A stretch of DNA of 64,000 nt, taken from NCBI GenBank assembly GCA_977006965.1, contig OZ345376.1:620001-684000 (forward strand), written 5' to 3'. Below the pieces are notes generated by a model. The model made no database searches and was not told the origin of the DNA. It saw only the letters and a list, made by a program, of their open reading frames with translations. Shown in pieces: positions 50,879 to 61,975 of the stretch. The DNA is from Phymatolithon calcareum (Eukaryota > Rhodophyta > Florideophyceae > Hapalidiales). The stretch's first letter is position 1. Every line of letters starts with the position of its first letter. A program made the translations under genes and the position numbers.

Positions 50879-51548
50879 TGTCACTTCGCACTATTAAATT
50901 GTCCTTGAATTGGACAGTCAGGTCAGGGTTGGATAATCAGGAGATTATAGTGATTCAACCCTTTGTATCATTGACCTCTTGATATCGAAGTTGCCAAGCT
51001 TTCTCAAATGAGCGAGATGACTTATTCGTGCATCAGCCTGATATCAATCAAAGTCAAGCTTTCCCTTGGCGAGATGACTTGATGAAGTCAGCAATTGTCG
51101 TCCTTTGATTCACAGCCCTAAGGTAGGATCAAAAGAGGATAATAGGTTCCACGATTGTAGTGCCTGAATGGTCTATGAATCAGTAGCTGCGTCCACGACG
51201 AGTGGTACGCGCTGTCTCCAGCGATCGGTTTCTGCCGCACTAGCTTGCGCTAGAATTTGACGTGTGGTTATTCGTTCTTGTTCTTGATGCTTGAGTTCCT
51301 TCTCAGTGAGGAACTCCTAGCTAGCTTTTATACCATTTCTGCTACACTAATTTCGTCACCCAACTTAGGTTACTATTTGCGTTCCTATTGAACACGAAAG
51401 TAAACTATCCACGAAATCAGTCGAATAATTGCTACTGCAATACACGCAATAAGTCTTGCGTGCATTGTATATGACCAGGCCTTCTACGTCGCACTGGTCC
51501 ACGTTGAATACTACTAACACGCTCTAGTCCCCATGCATAGTCTCGACA
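50879..51548 (-). repeat. 3' LTR of the Copia element
   Basis: 670 bp with TGTC/GACA termini, essentially identical to 56435-57104. Contains a minus-strand TATAAAAG (51326-51333) followed by a small hairpin (GAGTTCC and GGAACTC). Confidence 0.95.
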
Positions 51549-51577
51549 CTCAGAGATTTTCTCTTTTTGAACAAAGT

Positions 51578-54500
51578 TCAAATCTCATCCCTTTCCTTTT
51601 GAAATCGGGATCCCTCTATCCATCCTTGAGGAGTAACATCAAGCTTGTTCGTAGTCATTAATTTCCAAAGCGGATGACTGTCCTTGACGAGTCCCTTAGT
51701 CAATCCATCTGCCACATTCTCTACACCCGGAGCCCACGCTAGATAACGTAACTCGCCTTTGTCATGACTTTCACGTAAAGCGTGAACATCAATTTGTAAT
51801 CGCTTCTCCAAAGTGCTGCTGTTCTTCGCAACTATATTGAACAGGGTCCGAGAATCCACGATACCGTCAATCGGAATATCCTTGCCCAGTATTTCTTGCA
51901 ACATTTGCTTTGCCACAAAAGCGTTGTCAAAACCAAATATAAGCGCATGGACTTCAGCTGCCATCACTGATCTGGTAACTCTTTTGCATCTTGAGCTTCC
52001 ATAGTGAATGATATTTGCTCTATTATTTCCGTCTGCCAAAACGAGTACAAATCCGATTTGACTCTTCATATTTCCTGCGTTTGCAAAAGAAGCATCCGTG
52101 AAAAGCACGAGCCTTAAGGTTTCTGTATCCAGTGGTACAAACCTTAAACCTTGGTCAGCAGTACTGTGGCATCTGTCCACAACATCCCGAAGTGACTTGT
52201 AGTTGCTGCTGGATGGATCTTCAGTATTACTTGCAAGTAGCTGTACTGCAGCACAAATGTCAGGTCGAGTGCAACATCCGATGTATTGGGCCTTAGCTCT
52301 GGTGCTTACAAATTCCGGTTGGGTTTCTGCACTCTTCATTGATCGTAGTTTTCCCGATTGAATCAGTTCATGGACATTTCCGGTACTGAGTTTTATCGTG
52401 CTGCCATTGAAATCGCTCTGGTCCCCCGGCTTCATAACTGTTCTCGGCTTGCTTTTGAAATTAGAAGCCTGCCGTTCTTCATCATCTAAGAATTCATGCG
52501 TACCAATGCCGTAGGAATCATCAACTTGAAGAGTAGTTAGCCCGATGAGTCCGGTTTCATCTCGCTTGTATAACACACAAGGGTCAAATTTAGTTGCTTT
52601 CATGGAAAGCCTCTCTTTGTGGTGTCTTATGTATGTAAGAAACCAATGTAAACCACTTTCAGGAATTCCGTAGAGCGGTCGTATCACTTGTAAAACTTTT
52701 CGTGCCGGAAGATCCATTTCTTTCGGTGGTTTTAGGTATATTGGTCGCTCAATGAATGTCTCGGATTGGGTGTATGCCTGTGATATATCCCGCAAATATG
52801 GCGAATGTAGGGGAAAAATTGCTGCCAGTGCCACTGCAATTCGCATTCCAAGTCGAGAAACTGTAGGTGACTTCGTTGATATTGTAGTCGCACCTTCATC
52901 ACGGTAGTTTTGTGCCACAAGGCGAGATTTTTCGAATGTCTTATCGTCAACAGTTTTCAAAGCATCAACCCATTTTGAACCGAAAATACGAGTTCCCTCT
53001 GGTACAGAGGAGACATCCACAACTTTGAATGTTTTTCCGTCTATCAACCCTTGGAGTTCCTTTTTGCGAGCTTCGACAAAATCGTGGTCATCGGTTGGAG
53101 TCATTACCACTGTCTCAAAAACCCCGTGCTCGTCATCCAAATCAGCGAGCAATGCAAGCTGTAAACATGCATATGCCAGCATAGCAGAGTGTGTGTCTTC
53201 ATTCTGCATTGATTCTGCTTTGTAAGCGATGTTCACTGTTGAGTTTTCGGATGGGATTTGCCCTGTGTCGTCCATTTTAGACTCAACCATTGGCTTCACA
53301 ACATTAGACCGAAAGATCTTTCTTCCTGAAGGGAGCTGGACAGTAACTGTCTCGCCGTCAATTGTTATGAACGGAAACGGGCCTTCCCAACGTTTTGAAT
53401 TTGTGCGGTATACTAGGACAGGTGATCCTGCTGGTAACTTTCGTAACTCCGCACTCTGCTCAATTCCTTTTGGTCCACCGACAGTTTTTAAGCCAAATGA
53501 AACCCGCCTCTTGGCTTGTTCTTTTCGTACTGCTTTCATCCCCTCCTCAATAGCTCTCGCCCTTGCAAGCTGTGTGTCCGCCGGAGTCCTCCTGGCTGGT
53601 CGCGGTATAGCACCATAGACAAGTAGCGTCGGGCAAAGTCCCTCTGGTCCAATGGTGTCATTGACAGATTTGACGGCCATTTGTAAACACTCTGCGTCTG
53701 TATCTGATCGTGGAAGTGATGATCGGATTTTCACGTAAGCAGACCGTAGCGGTCCATGGTATCGTTCCACATGTGACATTGTGGAAGGCGACTCAATTGG
53801 TGCTTGCAGCACTGTGATTCCATCCGCATCAGCACTGTCTATGAACTCCTTGGAGATAAATTGCGATCCTTGATCGACACGTAGAAAATCCGGTGGCCCA
53901 AGATAGATCTGAGACCAGCACCTTGTCAGTGCTTTCCAAACTTTTTCTGAGCTTACTTTCTTCAGAAATTGAGCTGCAGCGAAGTGGGTAGCTTCATCCA
54001 CAACATGAAGTATTGGTCGTTTTGAGATGTACATAATGTCAACGGCGACAGTATGATTGAATCTCAAGTCGTCAGTCCCCACCGTTAGTTTGAATCTTTT
54101 CGGCCTGGACGCATGTACAGTGCAAGTTACACAGGATTTTGCAATCTCCATAAGATTATCCTGTACACTCTTGTTCATCTCTTCAGGTCGTGCTCTTTTT
54201 AAAACGTTCGTAAGAGCGCTTACAGACGGGTGCCCAAACGTACGGTGAAGCTTTTTGAGTTCAGACTCAGTATAGAGTGAGAATGCCATATCTCCCCTTT
54301 TCCATTTGTGAATGAGGAAATAATTTCTTAGCTCAAGAGGTTGAGCAAGGTGCTTGTATCGAATCTCGCAGTCCAGTATGCTTATATCAAGCCCATTATC
54401 AAGCATATCTTTCATGCACAACAAAGATGGAACGTTGTCTTTCACAATTTGAAATCTTATATCGATAACAAGGTTCAAATCTCGGAATGGAACTGGGATA

Positions 54501-56377
54501 TTGGCAGTTCCAATGGGCTTGCTTCTGCCACCTATTCCTTTTAAGGGTCTCACTTCGGATTTCTCAATACGCAATGGCACCTGAAACTCAGTGCAATAAA
54601 TCCTGTATTGCGAGTAGGACATCACTGATGATCGATTGGCACACGTGTCGATGAACAACCCTTGAAACGTATTTGTCTCTCCACGGGCAAGATCAGTGTA
54701 CATGGCCGAGATATCTGATTTTAGATCCTCGGAAAACGTCCTGCCATGCACAAAAGCTGCGTTTGCTAGGTGCATTTCAACCAGAACATCTGATCGTTCT
54801 CCACATTCAGCATAGCTGACCTCGTGCTCCCCTTCACCACAGTTCGATCCAGACGAACCTTCATCCTCATCTGATGCACCACCATCATCATGACCATCCA
54901 TTGCTCCCATCTCGTGCACGACCATAATCAGGTCGTCAATGCTTACCATGGCCTTTGGGTACTTCTTTTTCAGCTTATTGATCGCCGTGGAAACGTCTTC
55001 TTTAGAATGATAGTCTCTGGCTCTGTGGTTTTTGTTGCATACGAAACATCCCTTATGACCTGCTAGCCATCTCGACAGTGATCGTCTTTTCTGGAAACCT
55101 TTCATATTCTTTCGAGCTTCACCACCAAATTGGTTCCCGATAGTGAAATGAGCAAGGTCATCACCGTGTGTAGTAGCAAATGATCCAGCAGAGCTTTTCT
55201 CACTTGACAGAAAGGTAGCAATACGGTTCTGTGCGTCAGCAGAAGTTTTTGGAACTCGCTCCCTCATAGATTGCTGTATTTGTCCTGTGTCGGCAGCGAT
55301 GATGATTTGGTCACGAAGGAACTCATCCTTTCTATAGCTCTCTGTCAACTGTCGCTGTAATTGAGATAGCCTTGTCACAACCTTCCGAAATACCTGGAGC
55401 TCGCTTTGCTCTGGATTATCCCTCATCTCTGATGACAAACGTATGGATTGCCACAAAATCAGAGTTCGATTTCGTTGCTCAGGGGTCATGTAATGATCGA
55501 TGAATCTCTGTGAGATAGCTTCATATGAATCTCCTTGCTTCGTTGTAGTCATAAAGAAGTTCAGAGCATCGTCTTTGAGCATTACTGGAATTCCTTCAGC
55601 TTTTTCGCCTTCAGACAAATTGCACATACGAGACATGATGTCGTAAAGCTCGAGAGAAGAGTTCAAATCTTCATCGAATGCGCCAGAAAATTGCTTTCTG
55701 CCTTGGTACGCTCTCATTAATCCCGTGATTCCGCTAGACTTTGGCGGTCTATTGTTCTCCTCTCTGTTGCGTTCATCTTCCATGTGCTGTGCATCTTGAT
55801 AATGAACTGCTGTATCCGCCGGAAAACTGATACCGCCGTCATTTTCTCCGTGTTGTGTAGTATCTTCTTGTCTAGTGTTTTCCTCCACATTAGATTGACA
55901 GGGAATGGTAATACCACTGTTTTCATTGTTTGTAGACTCCTCTTCAGGAACGTGATGTGCCGGGGGAGCAATGGGTATACGTAATGGTATAGGTTCTGCA
56001 CTGCTGCTTGTTCCAATAGGTATATGCCTCTCTCTCTGTAAGCAATCGAGTAAACCACGAGCTCGCGGAAATCCTCTCTGTTTCTTGACAAACACATTTC
56101 CTCTGATGAGCAGATCGACCCATTCTTTCATTGCACCTTTAGGAATATGCGGTATAGTGTGTTCACGAAACGTCGAAGTAAAATCGATCCAAAGATCTTC
56201 ACCTTCTTGATTTGATCTTTTAAACACATCAAGCATCTCAGCGGAATAGTTGATCACCTTTTCTGCATATTTCCGCTTTTCATCAACTGTTGAACCTTCC
56301 GGTAGAGCCTCAGGGTCTCCAATATCATCCACAGATGCGGCACGAATGTCCGGATCAGGATTCAATTCTTCCTGCAT
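51578..56377 (-). CDS. Copia Gag-Pol polyprotein, intact
   Basis: 1599 residues in one frame, as usual for Copia. Gag-like region about 200-400 (LILWQSIRLSSEM, VTRLSQLQRQL). A degenerate zinc knuckle follows near 440 (CFVCNKNHRARDYH). The aspartic protease is near 577 (FIDTCANRSS; DTCA instead of DSGA/DTGA). Integrase has an HHCC start near 712-750 (HRTFGHPSVSAL to CVTCTVH) and DDE residues in VAVDIMY, RVDQGSQF and HVERYHG (about 778, 835, 870). RT spans about 1130-1330 with RDISQAYTQ and the catalytic LQVDDSYG. RNase H spans about 1425-1560 (FTDASFANAG, AAEVHALIFG, DSRTLFNIV, ENVADGLTKG). The order protease-integrase-RT-RNase H defines Copia/Pseudoviridae type. No stops or shifts are present. 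The ATG at 56377 lies about 57 bp inside the 5' LTR. Confidence 0.95.
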   Translation of the reverse strand: MQEELNPDPDIRAASVDDIGDPEALPEGSTVDEKRKYAEKVINYSAEMLDVFKRSNQEGEDLWIDFTSTFREHTIPHIPKGAMKEWVDLLIRGNVFVKKQRGFPRARGLLDCLQRERHIPIGTSSSAEPIPLRIPIAPPAHHVPEEESTNNENSGITIPCQSNVEENTRQEDTTQHGENDGGISFPADTAVHYQDAQHMEDERNREENNRPPKSSGITGLMRAYQGRKQFSGAFDEDLNSSLELYDIMSRMCNLSEGEKAEGIPVMLKDDALNFFMTTTKQGDSYEAISQRFIDHYMTPEQRNRTLILWQSIRLSSEMRDNPEQSELQVFRKVVTRLSQLQRQLTESYRKDEFLRDQIIIAADTGQIQQSMRERVPKTSADAQNRIATFLSSEKSSAGSFATTHGDDLAHFTIGNQFGGEARKNMKGFQKRRSLSRWLAGHKGCFVCNKNHRARDYHSKEDVSTAINKLKKKYPKAMVSIDDLIMVVHEMGAMDGHDDGGASDEDEGSSGSNCGEGEHEVSYAECGERSDVLVEMHLANAAFVHGRTFSEDLKSDISAMYTDLARGETNTFQGLFIDTCANRSSVMSYSQYRIYCTEFQVPLRIEKSEVRPLKGIGGRSKPIGTANIPVPFRDLNLVIDIRFQIVKDNVPSLLCMKDMLDNGLDISILDCEIRYKHLAQPLELRNYFLIHKWKRGDMAFSLYTESELKKLHRTFGHPSVSALTNVLKRARPEEMNKSVQDNLMEIAKSCVTCTVHASRPKRFKLTVGTDDLRFNHTVAVDIMYISKRPILHVVDEATHFAAAQFLKKVSSEKVWKALTRCWSQIYLGPPDFLRVDQGSQFISKEFIDSADADGITVLQAPIESPSTMSHVERYHGPLRSAYVKIRSSLPRSDTDAECLQMAVKSVNDTIGPEGLCPTLLVYGAIPRPARRTPADTQLARARAIEEGMKAVRKEQAKRRVSFGLKTVGGPKGIEQSAELRKLPAGSPVLVYRTNSKRWEGPFPFITIDGETVTVQLPSGRKIFRSNVVKPMVESKMDDTGQIPSENSTVNIAYKAESMQNEDTHSAMLAYACLQLALLADLDDEHGVFETVVMTPTDDHDFVEARKKELQGLIDGKTFKVVDVSSVPEGTRIFGSKWVDALKTVDDKTFEKSRLVAQNYRDEGATTISTKSPTVSRLGMRIAVALAAIFPLHSPYLRDISQAYTQSETFIERPIYLKPPKEMDLPARKVLQVIRPLYGIPESGLHWFLTYIRHHKERLSMKATKFDPCVLYKRDETGLIGLTTLQVDDSYGIGTHEFLDDEERQASNFKSKPRTVMKPGDQSDFNGSTIKLSTGNVHELIQSGKLRSMKSAETQPEFVSTRAKAQYIGCCTRPDICAAVQLLASNTEDPSSSNYKSLRDVVDRCHSTADQGLRFVPLDTETLRLVLFTDASFANAGNMKSQIGFVLVLADGNNRANIIHYGSSRCKRVTRSVMAAEVHALIFGFDNAFVAKQMLQEILGKDIPIDGIVDSRTLFNIVAKNSSTLEKRLQIDVHALRESHDKGELRYLAWAPGVENVADGLTKGLVKDSHPLWKLMTTNKLDVTPQGWIEGSRFQKERDEI

Positions 56378-56434
56378 AGTGCCTAGCGATATCCGTTCCT
56401 TGCAGCTGCAATATTAATATGGAACAGTTATAAC

Positions 56435-57104
56435 TGTCACTTCGCACTATTAAATTGTCCTTGAATTGGACAGTCAGGTCAGGGTTGGATAATCAGGAGA
56501 TTATAGTGATTCAACCCTTTGTATCATTGACCTCTTGATACCGAAGTTGCCAAGCTTTCTCAAATGAGCGAGATGACTTATTCGTGCATCAGCCTGATAT
56601 CAATCAAAGTCAAGCTTTCCCTTGGCGAGATGACTTGATGAAGTCAGCAATTGTCGTCCTTTGATTCACAGCCCTAAGGTAGGATCAAAAGAGGATAATA
56701 GGTTCCACGATTGTAGTGCCTGAATGGTCTATGAATCAGTAGCTGCGTCCACGACGAGTGGTACGCGCTGTCTCCAGCGATCGGTTTCTGCCGCACTAGC
56801 TTGCGCTAGAATTTGACGTGTGGTTATTCGTTCTTGTTCTTGATGCTTGAGTTCCTTCTCAGTGAGGAACTCCTAGCTAGCTTTTATACCATTTCTGCTA
56901 CACTAATTTCGTCACCCAACTTAGGTTACTATTTGCGTTCCTATTGAACACGAAAGTAAACTATCCACGAAATCAGTCGAATAATTGCTACTGCAATACA
57001 CGCAATAAGTCTTGCGTGCATTGTATATGACCAGGCCTTCTACGTCGCACTGGTCCACGTTGAATACTACTAACACGCTCTAGTCCCCATGCATAGTCTC
57101 GACA
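56435..57104 (-). repeat. 5' LTR of the Copia element
   Basis: 670 bp, identical to the other LTR except for about one base. As 5' LTR in minus orientation it should drive transcription leftwards into gag-pol. Confidence 0.95.
56881..56888 (-). promoter_or_regulatory. TATA box of the Copia 5' LTR
   Basis: Minus-strand TATAAAAG inside the 5' LTR, with a short hairpin about 10-35 bp downstream. This is the expected place for the element's own promoter. Confidence 0.5.
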
Positions 57105-57109
57105 GTTGC

Positions 57110-57689
57110 CGAGGCAATTGATACAACCCTATGTCCTTCTGACTTAGATAAGCGATGGCAGTAGACTACTCGTTAGGAAGGTGACGACATTCCACCTTGT
57201 TAAAAAATCATCCAAATTACGTGTACAGTAGACTATTTCTACGGCAAACGCATATGTTTATGAATACTAGTTGGTGTAGAAGCGGAATTTAATCTCCTCA
57301 ATAAATAGTTACAACGACTCGACATTCTCCTCTGCCGAGCGTTGATGATGTGTGCATAAGATGAGCCACGATTACGGATACGTCTCGAAAAAACTGAGAA
57401 TCAATCCGAGACGTGCCAGACCAAGATTTATCTCGCTCCCCCCCGCACTGATATGGCGAGTACATTTTCGATACCGCGTTATAAAAGCACGATTTCGAAA
57501 TCTAGGCTTCCCATCCTTTTTGTTCATTTTGCGATCCGTTTCAAACTTCATATATGTTAGAACCCAAGATGTTTCTCTGTAAAGCAGAAGTAGAATTTTA
57601 GAAGCTCGCATTTGCACACAACATTTGTGGCTTAGAAGAGGCTACTCCAACCTAATGTAGGACCAATGACTCATGGCGAAAGTCAAGTG
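57110..57689. other. Non-coding stretch right of the Copia insertion
   Basis: Continuation of the pre-insertion site. No gene is supported. An 81-codon minus frame at 57372-57617 lacks domains. Confidence 0.3.
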
Positions 57690-57806
57690 CATTCTAGAGG
57701 CTCCGATAGAACACCAAACATATAAGAGCCACCTTATTGTGAGTAGCGCCTGAGGAAGCCTTGCCGGTGTTTTCGTATGACTGTAGGGCTTTTAAAAATA
57801 ATGTAG
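57690..57806 (+). mobile_element. LINE family 1, 3' tail fragment G
   Basis: GAGGAAGCCTTGCCGGTGTT, TTCGTATGACTGTAGGGC and TTTTAAAAATAATG match the minus-strand tail of copy A (GAGGAAGTCTTGCCCGTATA, CGTAAGACTGTGAGGC). Only UTR is present: an extremely 5'-truncated insertion. Confidence 0.55.
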
Positions 57807-57809
57807 AGA

Positions 57810-59920
57810 AATATATCATCTTGATTAACTTTACTCTACGTCCAGCCACTATCTGATCACAAGCGGACGAAAATACTGGTGTAAAAATCTGGAGAAATTC
57901 TGGGATTCTACCAGTTTCTGGAAGTAGTCCGGGGCTCATTCCTTACCAAGAAGTCACACAGATTTCTACGCCTTGTCCTGTCTAAATGGCCTACACAAAA
58001 AACACAGTTTGCACCTGCCTGTGACTATTTAGCCCATATGACGATCGACGGGAGCGAGGTACTTCTGCAGGACTAGTCACTAGCTACTGGTAATGGACAT
58101 TGATTTCTTGTTTTTATAAAACTCTCCCCAAACTCTCATTGGGGTCTCATGTCGCGCCTGCTGCTTTTTCCGTTCACTGCTCAGAAGCAGTGGTCGCGTG
58201 TTTCTCTCGCGACTAGACGCCTCGCAACTCGGATTACGATCCTTATTGTGCCCTCATGGAGTCATCTGTAGGGCCAAATGGAGAGTGAGTCCCACGCGCA
58301 TACATTCGCTGTTTTTCGCCTCGGTTGTAGTATATGAGGTAGGTAGTGTTTTCCTCTAAGTAAATAAACGTGGGAGTTCTTCGGGTGTGGGCTCGACTGC
58401 TCGGATCGTGTTGATAGAATAAGTTTTTCTGTTCTATCGAGAACTTAAGGCTCAAGGTTTCGTTTTCAGCCTCATCGTGTCTTCTGATTACAGAGACACA
58501 GGCCGCGTGTCCACTCGTTTTTACGGCGCGCGGCTAACGTATCCTTCTACTTACAGGATGACGTGCAAATGCGCCGACGTGTGGAGCGCGAACTTCATGT
58601 TCGCTCGCTTGTCACCTGTTGCGCATCTGCTGAATTGTACTTGTGTTAGTTGCTGCGCGGAAATAACCCACGCGTGTGTAGCAGGTTTGAAACAGAGTTA
58701 TCAGCGCCTACTCTCCGTTGCAATGTACTGCAGGGTTCTGCTGATACTCGAAGATTGGATCCAGAGCTTTTGCAGGTTTGCTCAGGATAGTACAAATAAG
58801 GGATAGAGCTTGAGTCTCAATAAAATCGGCACTCAACAACAAAAACCTCAACACATCGGTTACTTTCTACAGATCGCCGCATGCTCTAGTTCTCATGAAC
58901 GTCCCTTCGACAACACGGAGTTCGAGAGCTTCCACCCCTTCTTGTTCGCAACTTTTTAAGGGTAAACTGCCATCATATCCTTTCATATGCAATAGAATCG
59001 TGCTCCATTGCGGTGCTCCGTCAATGCATATCTCTACTAGAGGCAGCATATTCCGTGGCTATCAGATTACATTCCCATGTACTGTTTAGACTGATAAGTA
59101 TTTCCCACATATGCCACTGTTACCTTCGTTGCTTAATGGATTAGCCAGAAACAACCATTAAGGTCTAGTACCGCACAGATGAATTAAATCAGTTCTACTC
59201 AATCTCTTACTCCTAAGAAGATTCTAAAACGGAACTAAATCTTCTATTACATTCGCCATGCAGGCAAGCACGGAGCCAATCTCGCGCAAGATCACATTGT
59301 CTAGCTCGGTTTGCTGTATCAAGGACAACGCCGCCGTCCGTCTCCATTTTCTTCCCGCATCAGATGTAAGAATATGACGTCGGCAATAATATTATTATCG
59401 CCGAACTAATACATGCTCATCGAAGCAAATCTCGCTCTAGTCTCTGAGCGGTACGACCGCTGGGGTATCCTCAAAGCTGTCGAGTTTTCTTTAGCGGAAA
59501 ATCGACTCTTCTTCTGGCTAGCCGCGCCTATTTCTGTTGTGGACACGCAATGATGCACGGGACATTAGCACCATTGACCTTGGAGCTCTTTATCGGCTCC
59601 TTCCGATATATCCACCAAAACTGTCAACACAGTATGGTGAAAGACTCTTCCAAGAGGAACCAACGGATTAATCGTAGACAACGACTAACACTCAACGTAC
59701 TATTAGTGTAGTGTGAGTTATTGCCCCCCTTTTTGCATATAAGCCGCGACCCTGATTGCATCTTACGCTAAGGACCGCATCTGGGAAAGATCACTCATTT
59801 TCGTTTGTCTCCGGCTCAAAATACCTACATCGATAGGTCACTAGACTCGTCTCCAATTGTTCTTCCTGAAATTCTGGACAACATCTTGGCGCCTGTGGAT
59901 CTGAGTTTTTTGCAAATATT
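57810..59920. other. Long stretch without a recognised gene
   Basis: Short frames only. A hairpin GATAGAA/TTCTATC lies near 58415-58440. The frames at 58477-58806 and 58867-59049 have no domain. I see nothing else. Confidence 0.3.
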
Positions 59921-60238
59921 TTCAGTTAGCTTCCATGATTCGCAACCGTAGAGGAGAATTGATAGTACAGAGGATCGCAGAATACGTAAGCGGCGATCCT
60001 GGGATAGGATCTTGTCCGAAAAATCCGTTTGAGTTCTTGGAAACGAGACCAGCCTATTGCAACGCAGTGATTAACGGGGGCCATCGGGTCTCCGTCGGCG
60101 GACTGCAGTACTCCTAGATACTTGAATTTTCTGATGTTTTCCAAGTCTAGTGTTCCCACGTGAACGTACTGTAAAGTTGCTTTTCCAGCAATCTGTTTTG
60201 CGTCCTTAACAAGTTTGTCTGTCAAGGACCCTGCACGT

Positions 60239-60852
60239 TTTTGCAACTGTTTAGTTGTTTATTTGAAAGCCCTCATTAACACTCCTAAGACTGTACGGGA
60301 GCATCTTTTCGTAACTTGTTCATTCTAGTATATCGCCTGGTCCCTAATACAGGGACTCGTCGTTTTCCATATTGTCAATTATGGTGACGCTGTAGAGCAG
60401 TATAGAGTCTAATGCCTTTTCCGTTCTTATCATTTCTCCGGAGTCCAGTTCATACTTTGTTAGGTTCATACGTATGATCTCCAGGTGGCGCTCTGCTGCC
60501 GTTCCGAATGTATTCGATATTAGCGTCGTTCTCACTTGAGGGAACCTTCCGCTTGCGTATTTTATGGCCAGCTGTCGATGTCTCATCTCGGTAAACCTGA
60601 GGATGGTCGGGATCTCATCCGGTTTGTCATACGGTGTTTTCTTCTTTCTTCTTGCTTCGAGCCTCATGCCTTCTTTTGCGAACAGTATTCGTCGGAGTTG
60701 GCCTTGAGATTTCCCTTCCTGCATATGTTTGAAAGGGGCCGCGAACTGTTCTTGTTGCAGCATCGCGGCAATATCGCGACTTGCCCACTGTAGTTCTTTG
60801 AAGTTTCGCTCTTCCCTTGCCTTGGATAGGATAGTCGACTTCCTTGCCTTTC
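60239..60852 (-). mobile_element. LINE family 1 fragment E nested inside LINE family 2, with target duplication
   Basis: Flanked by the 14-bp direct repeat AGGACCCTGCACGT at 60225-60238 and 60853-60866. Codes RDIAAMLQQEQFAAPFKHMQ, EARRKKKTPYDKPDEIPTIL, RQLAIKYASGRFPQVR and KALDSILLYSVTIID on the minus strand, matching copies C and D. Its tail reads GGGCTTTCAAATAAACAACT. The 139-codon frame 60763-60344 is uninterrupted, so this is one of the younger family-1 fragments. Confidence 0.85.
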
Positions 60853-61639
60853 AGGACCCTGCACGTGATGCGGCCTTGGGACGTGGCAACTCTAAAAGAT
60901 CCCAGTCCTCTCGCGTTAGTCAGAGTGGTTCACGCAGTTCCCAGTCAAAATATTCAACATATACATGAATCCTTTTCCCGTCAATAACTCGGACCACGGT
61001 GCTCAAGAGCCGCTCAAATCGGCCGAGATAATCCCATTTTCGGATGGCGATCTTGGTACTCACTGGTGCGCATGGTTGCGTATGATTCTCGATGACCGGC
61101 GGGCCGGGTTTGCAATGCAAGCTTCGGAGCGTCTCAGAGAGCTTTGGTACGGGAACTTCCTGTGCCAATCAGCGCACTTGTACTTCAAGTCCATAGCTTC
61201 CATGTCATCTTCCGATGTTCGCGTAACTCTCTTTGCTTTGCGAAAGTGTAGCATAAAGCTCCTGTGGGAGGCGATAGCTTGCCCTCCTTCTGAGCTTGCG
61301 GCTGGACATAAAATAGAGAGCCCTTGTTGGGCTTCCTTTGCGTAATTTTCCAGCAGTGCGACATCGTCTGCGTGCCGAGTTTGTAAATTCGGAGTGTGGA
61401 TAACAGACTGACCCGGCAGTCTTAGGATTGTGCCTACGAAAAATGCGGTCTAGGGCGACGATGAACCAGAGGGGACTTATTATATCACCCTGCAGCACAC
61501 CTCTTTCTATTCGCACCCTTCTGGACAGGGTATGCGCTCTGCTGCGCAGTGGGATGCGAACTGTGACCGTCGCCGGAACGTACATTAGTGAGATCCGCTA
61601 AACGTACTTCTCAGGGAAATTGTATCTTCTGCTGCGCGG

Positions 61640-61975
61640 AGGAGGAGTTGAGTAGTATCACTGGATGGCTCATGGCTAGCTGGGTCAGGTGAGACTACTC
61701 AGGACGCAGTGACACTCAATCAGCTTGTCTGGCTTTAATTTCCGGTGAGCACAGCCGAGTTATATAGGCTTCACGGGTGCACTAAATGGTCCTCTTGGTG
61801 CTTGAATTTTGCCCTTCAAGTCATCGCGCAATAGTATCAAAGAGATTACCAAATTCTATCATTCCTATTATAAAACAAATCATATTCTAACCATCATAAA
61901 TCTTGCTTAATTGCATGTTCTACAGAAATTTAATATTGCTTGGGAGTATGGGCCCTTCATCGGCATATAGCCCTA
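61640..61975. mobile_element. AT-rich insertion inside LINE family 2
   Basis: Separates the FKAAFDS and NFPEKYV parts of the RT, which should be close together. The segment is non-coding and AT-rich, contains a minus-strand TATATAAC, and could be a solo LTR (TGAGTAG at the left, AATTCA at the right). I found no target duplication, so its nature is open. Confidence 0.4.

Larger units (their letters stand above)
50874..57109 (-). mobile_element. Complete Copia LTR retrotransposon (recent insertion)
   Basis: The element spans 50879-57104 (6226 bp) on the minus strand, flanked by the 5-bp target duplication GTTGC at 50874-50878 and 57105-57109. LTRs are 670 bp each, start TGTC and end GACA in plus orientation, and differ by one base that I could find (CTTGATATCG against CTTGATACCG). 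A single intact 1599-codon gag-pol frame lies between them. A purine-rich tract (AAAAAGAGAAAA on the minus strand) adjoins the 3' LTR at about 51549-51575. The sequence next to the 5' LTR begins GTTATAACTG rather than TGG, so priming may not use a tRNA 3' end. Everything needed for autonomous transposition appears intact. Confidence 0.95.

Noticed and set aside
51813-55984. Many plus-strand open frames across 51.8-56.2 kb
   Set aside because: They are antisense shadows of the intact 1599-codon Copia polyprotein.
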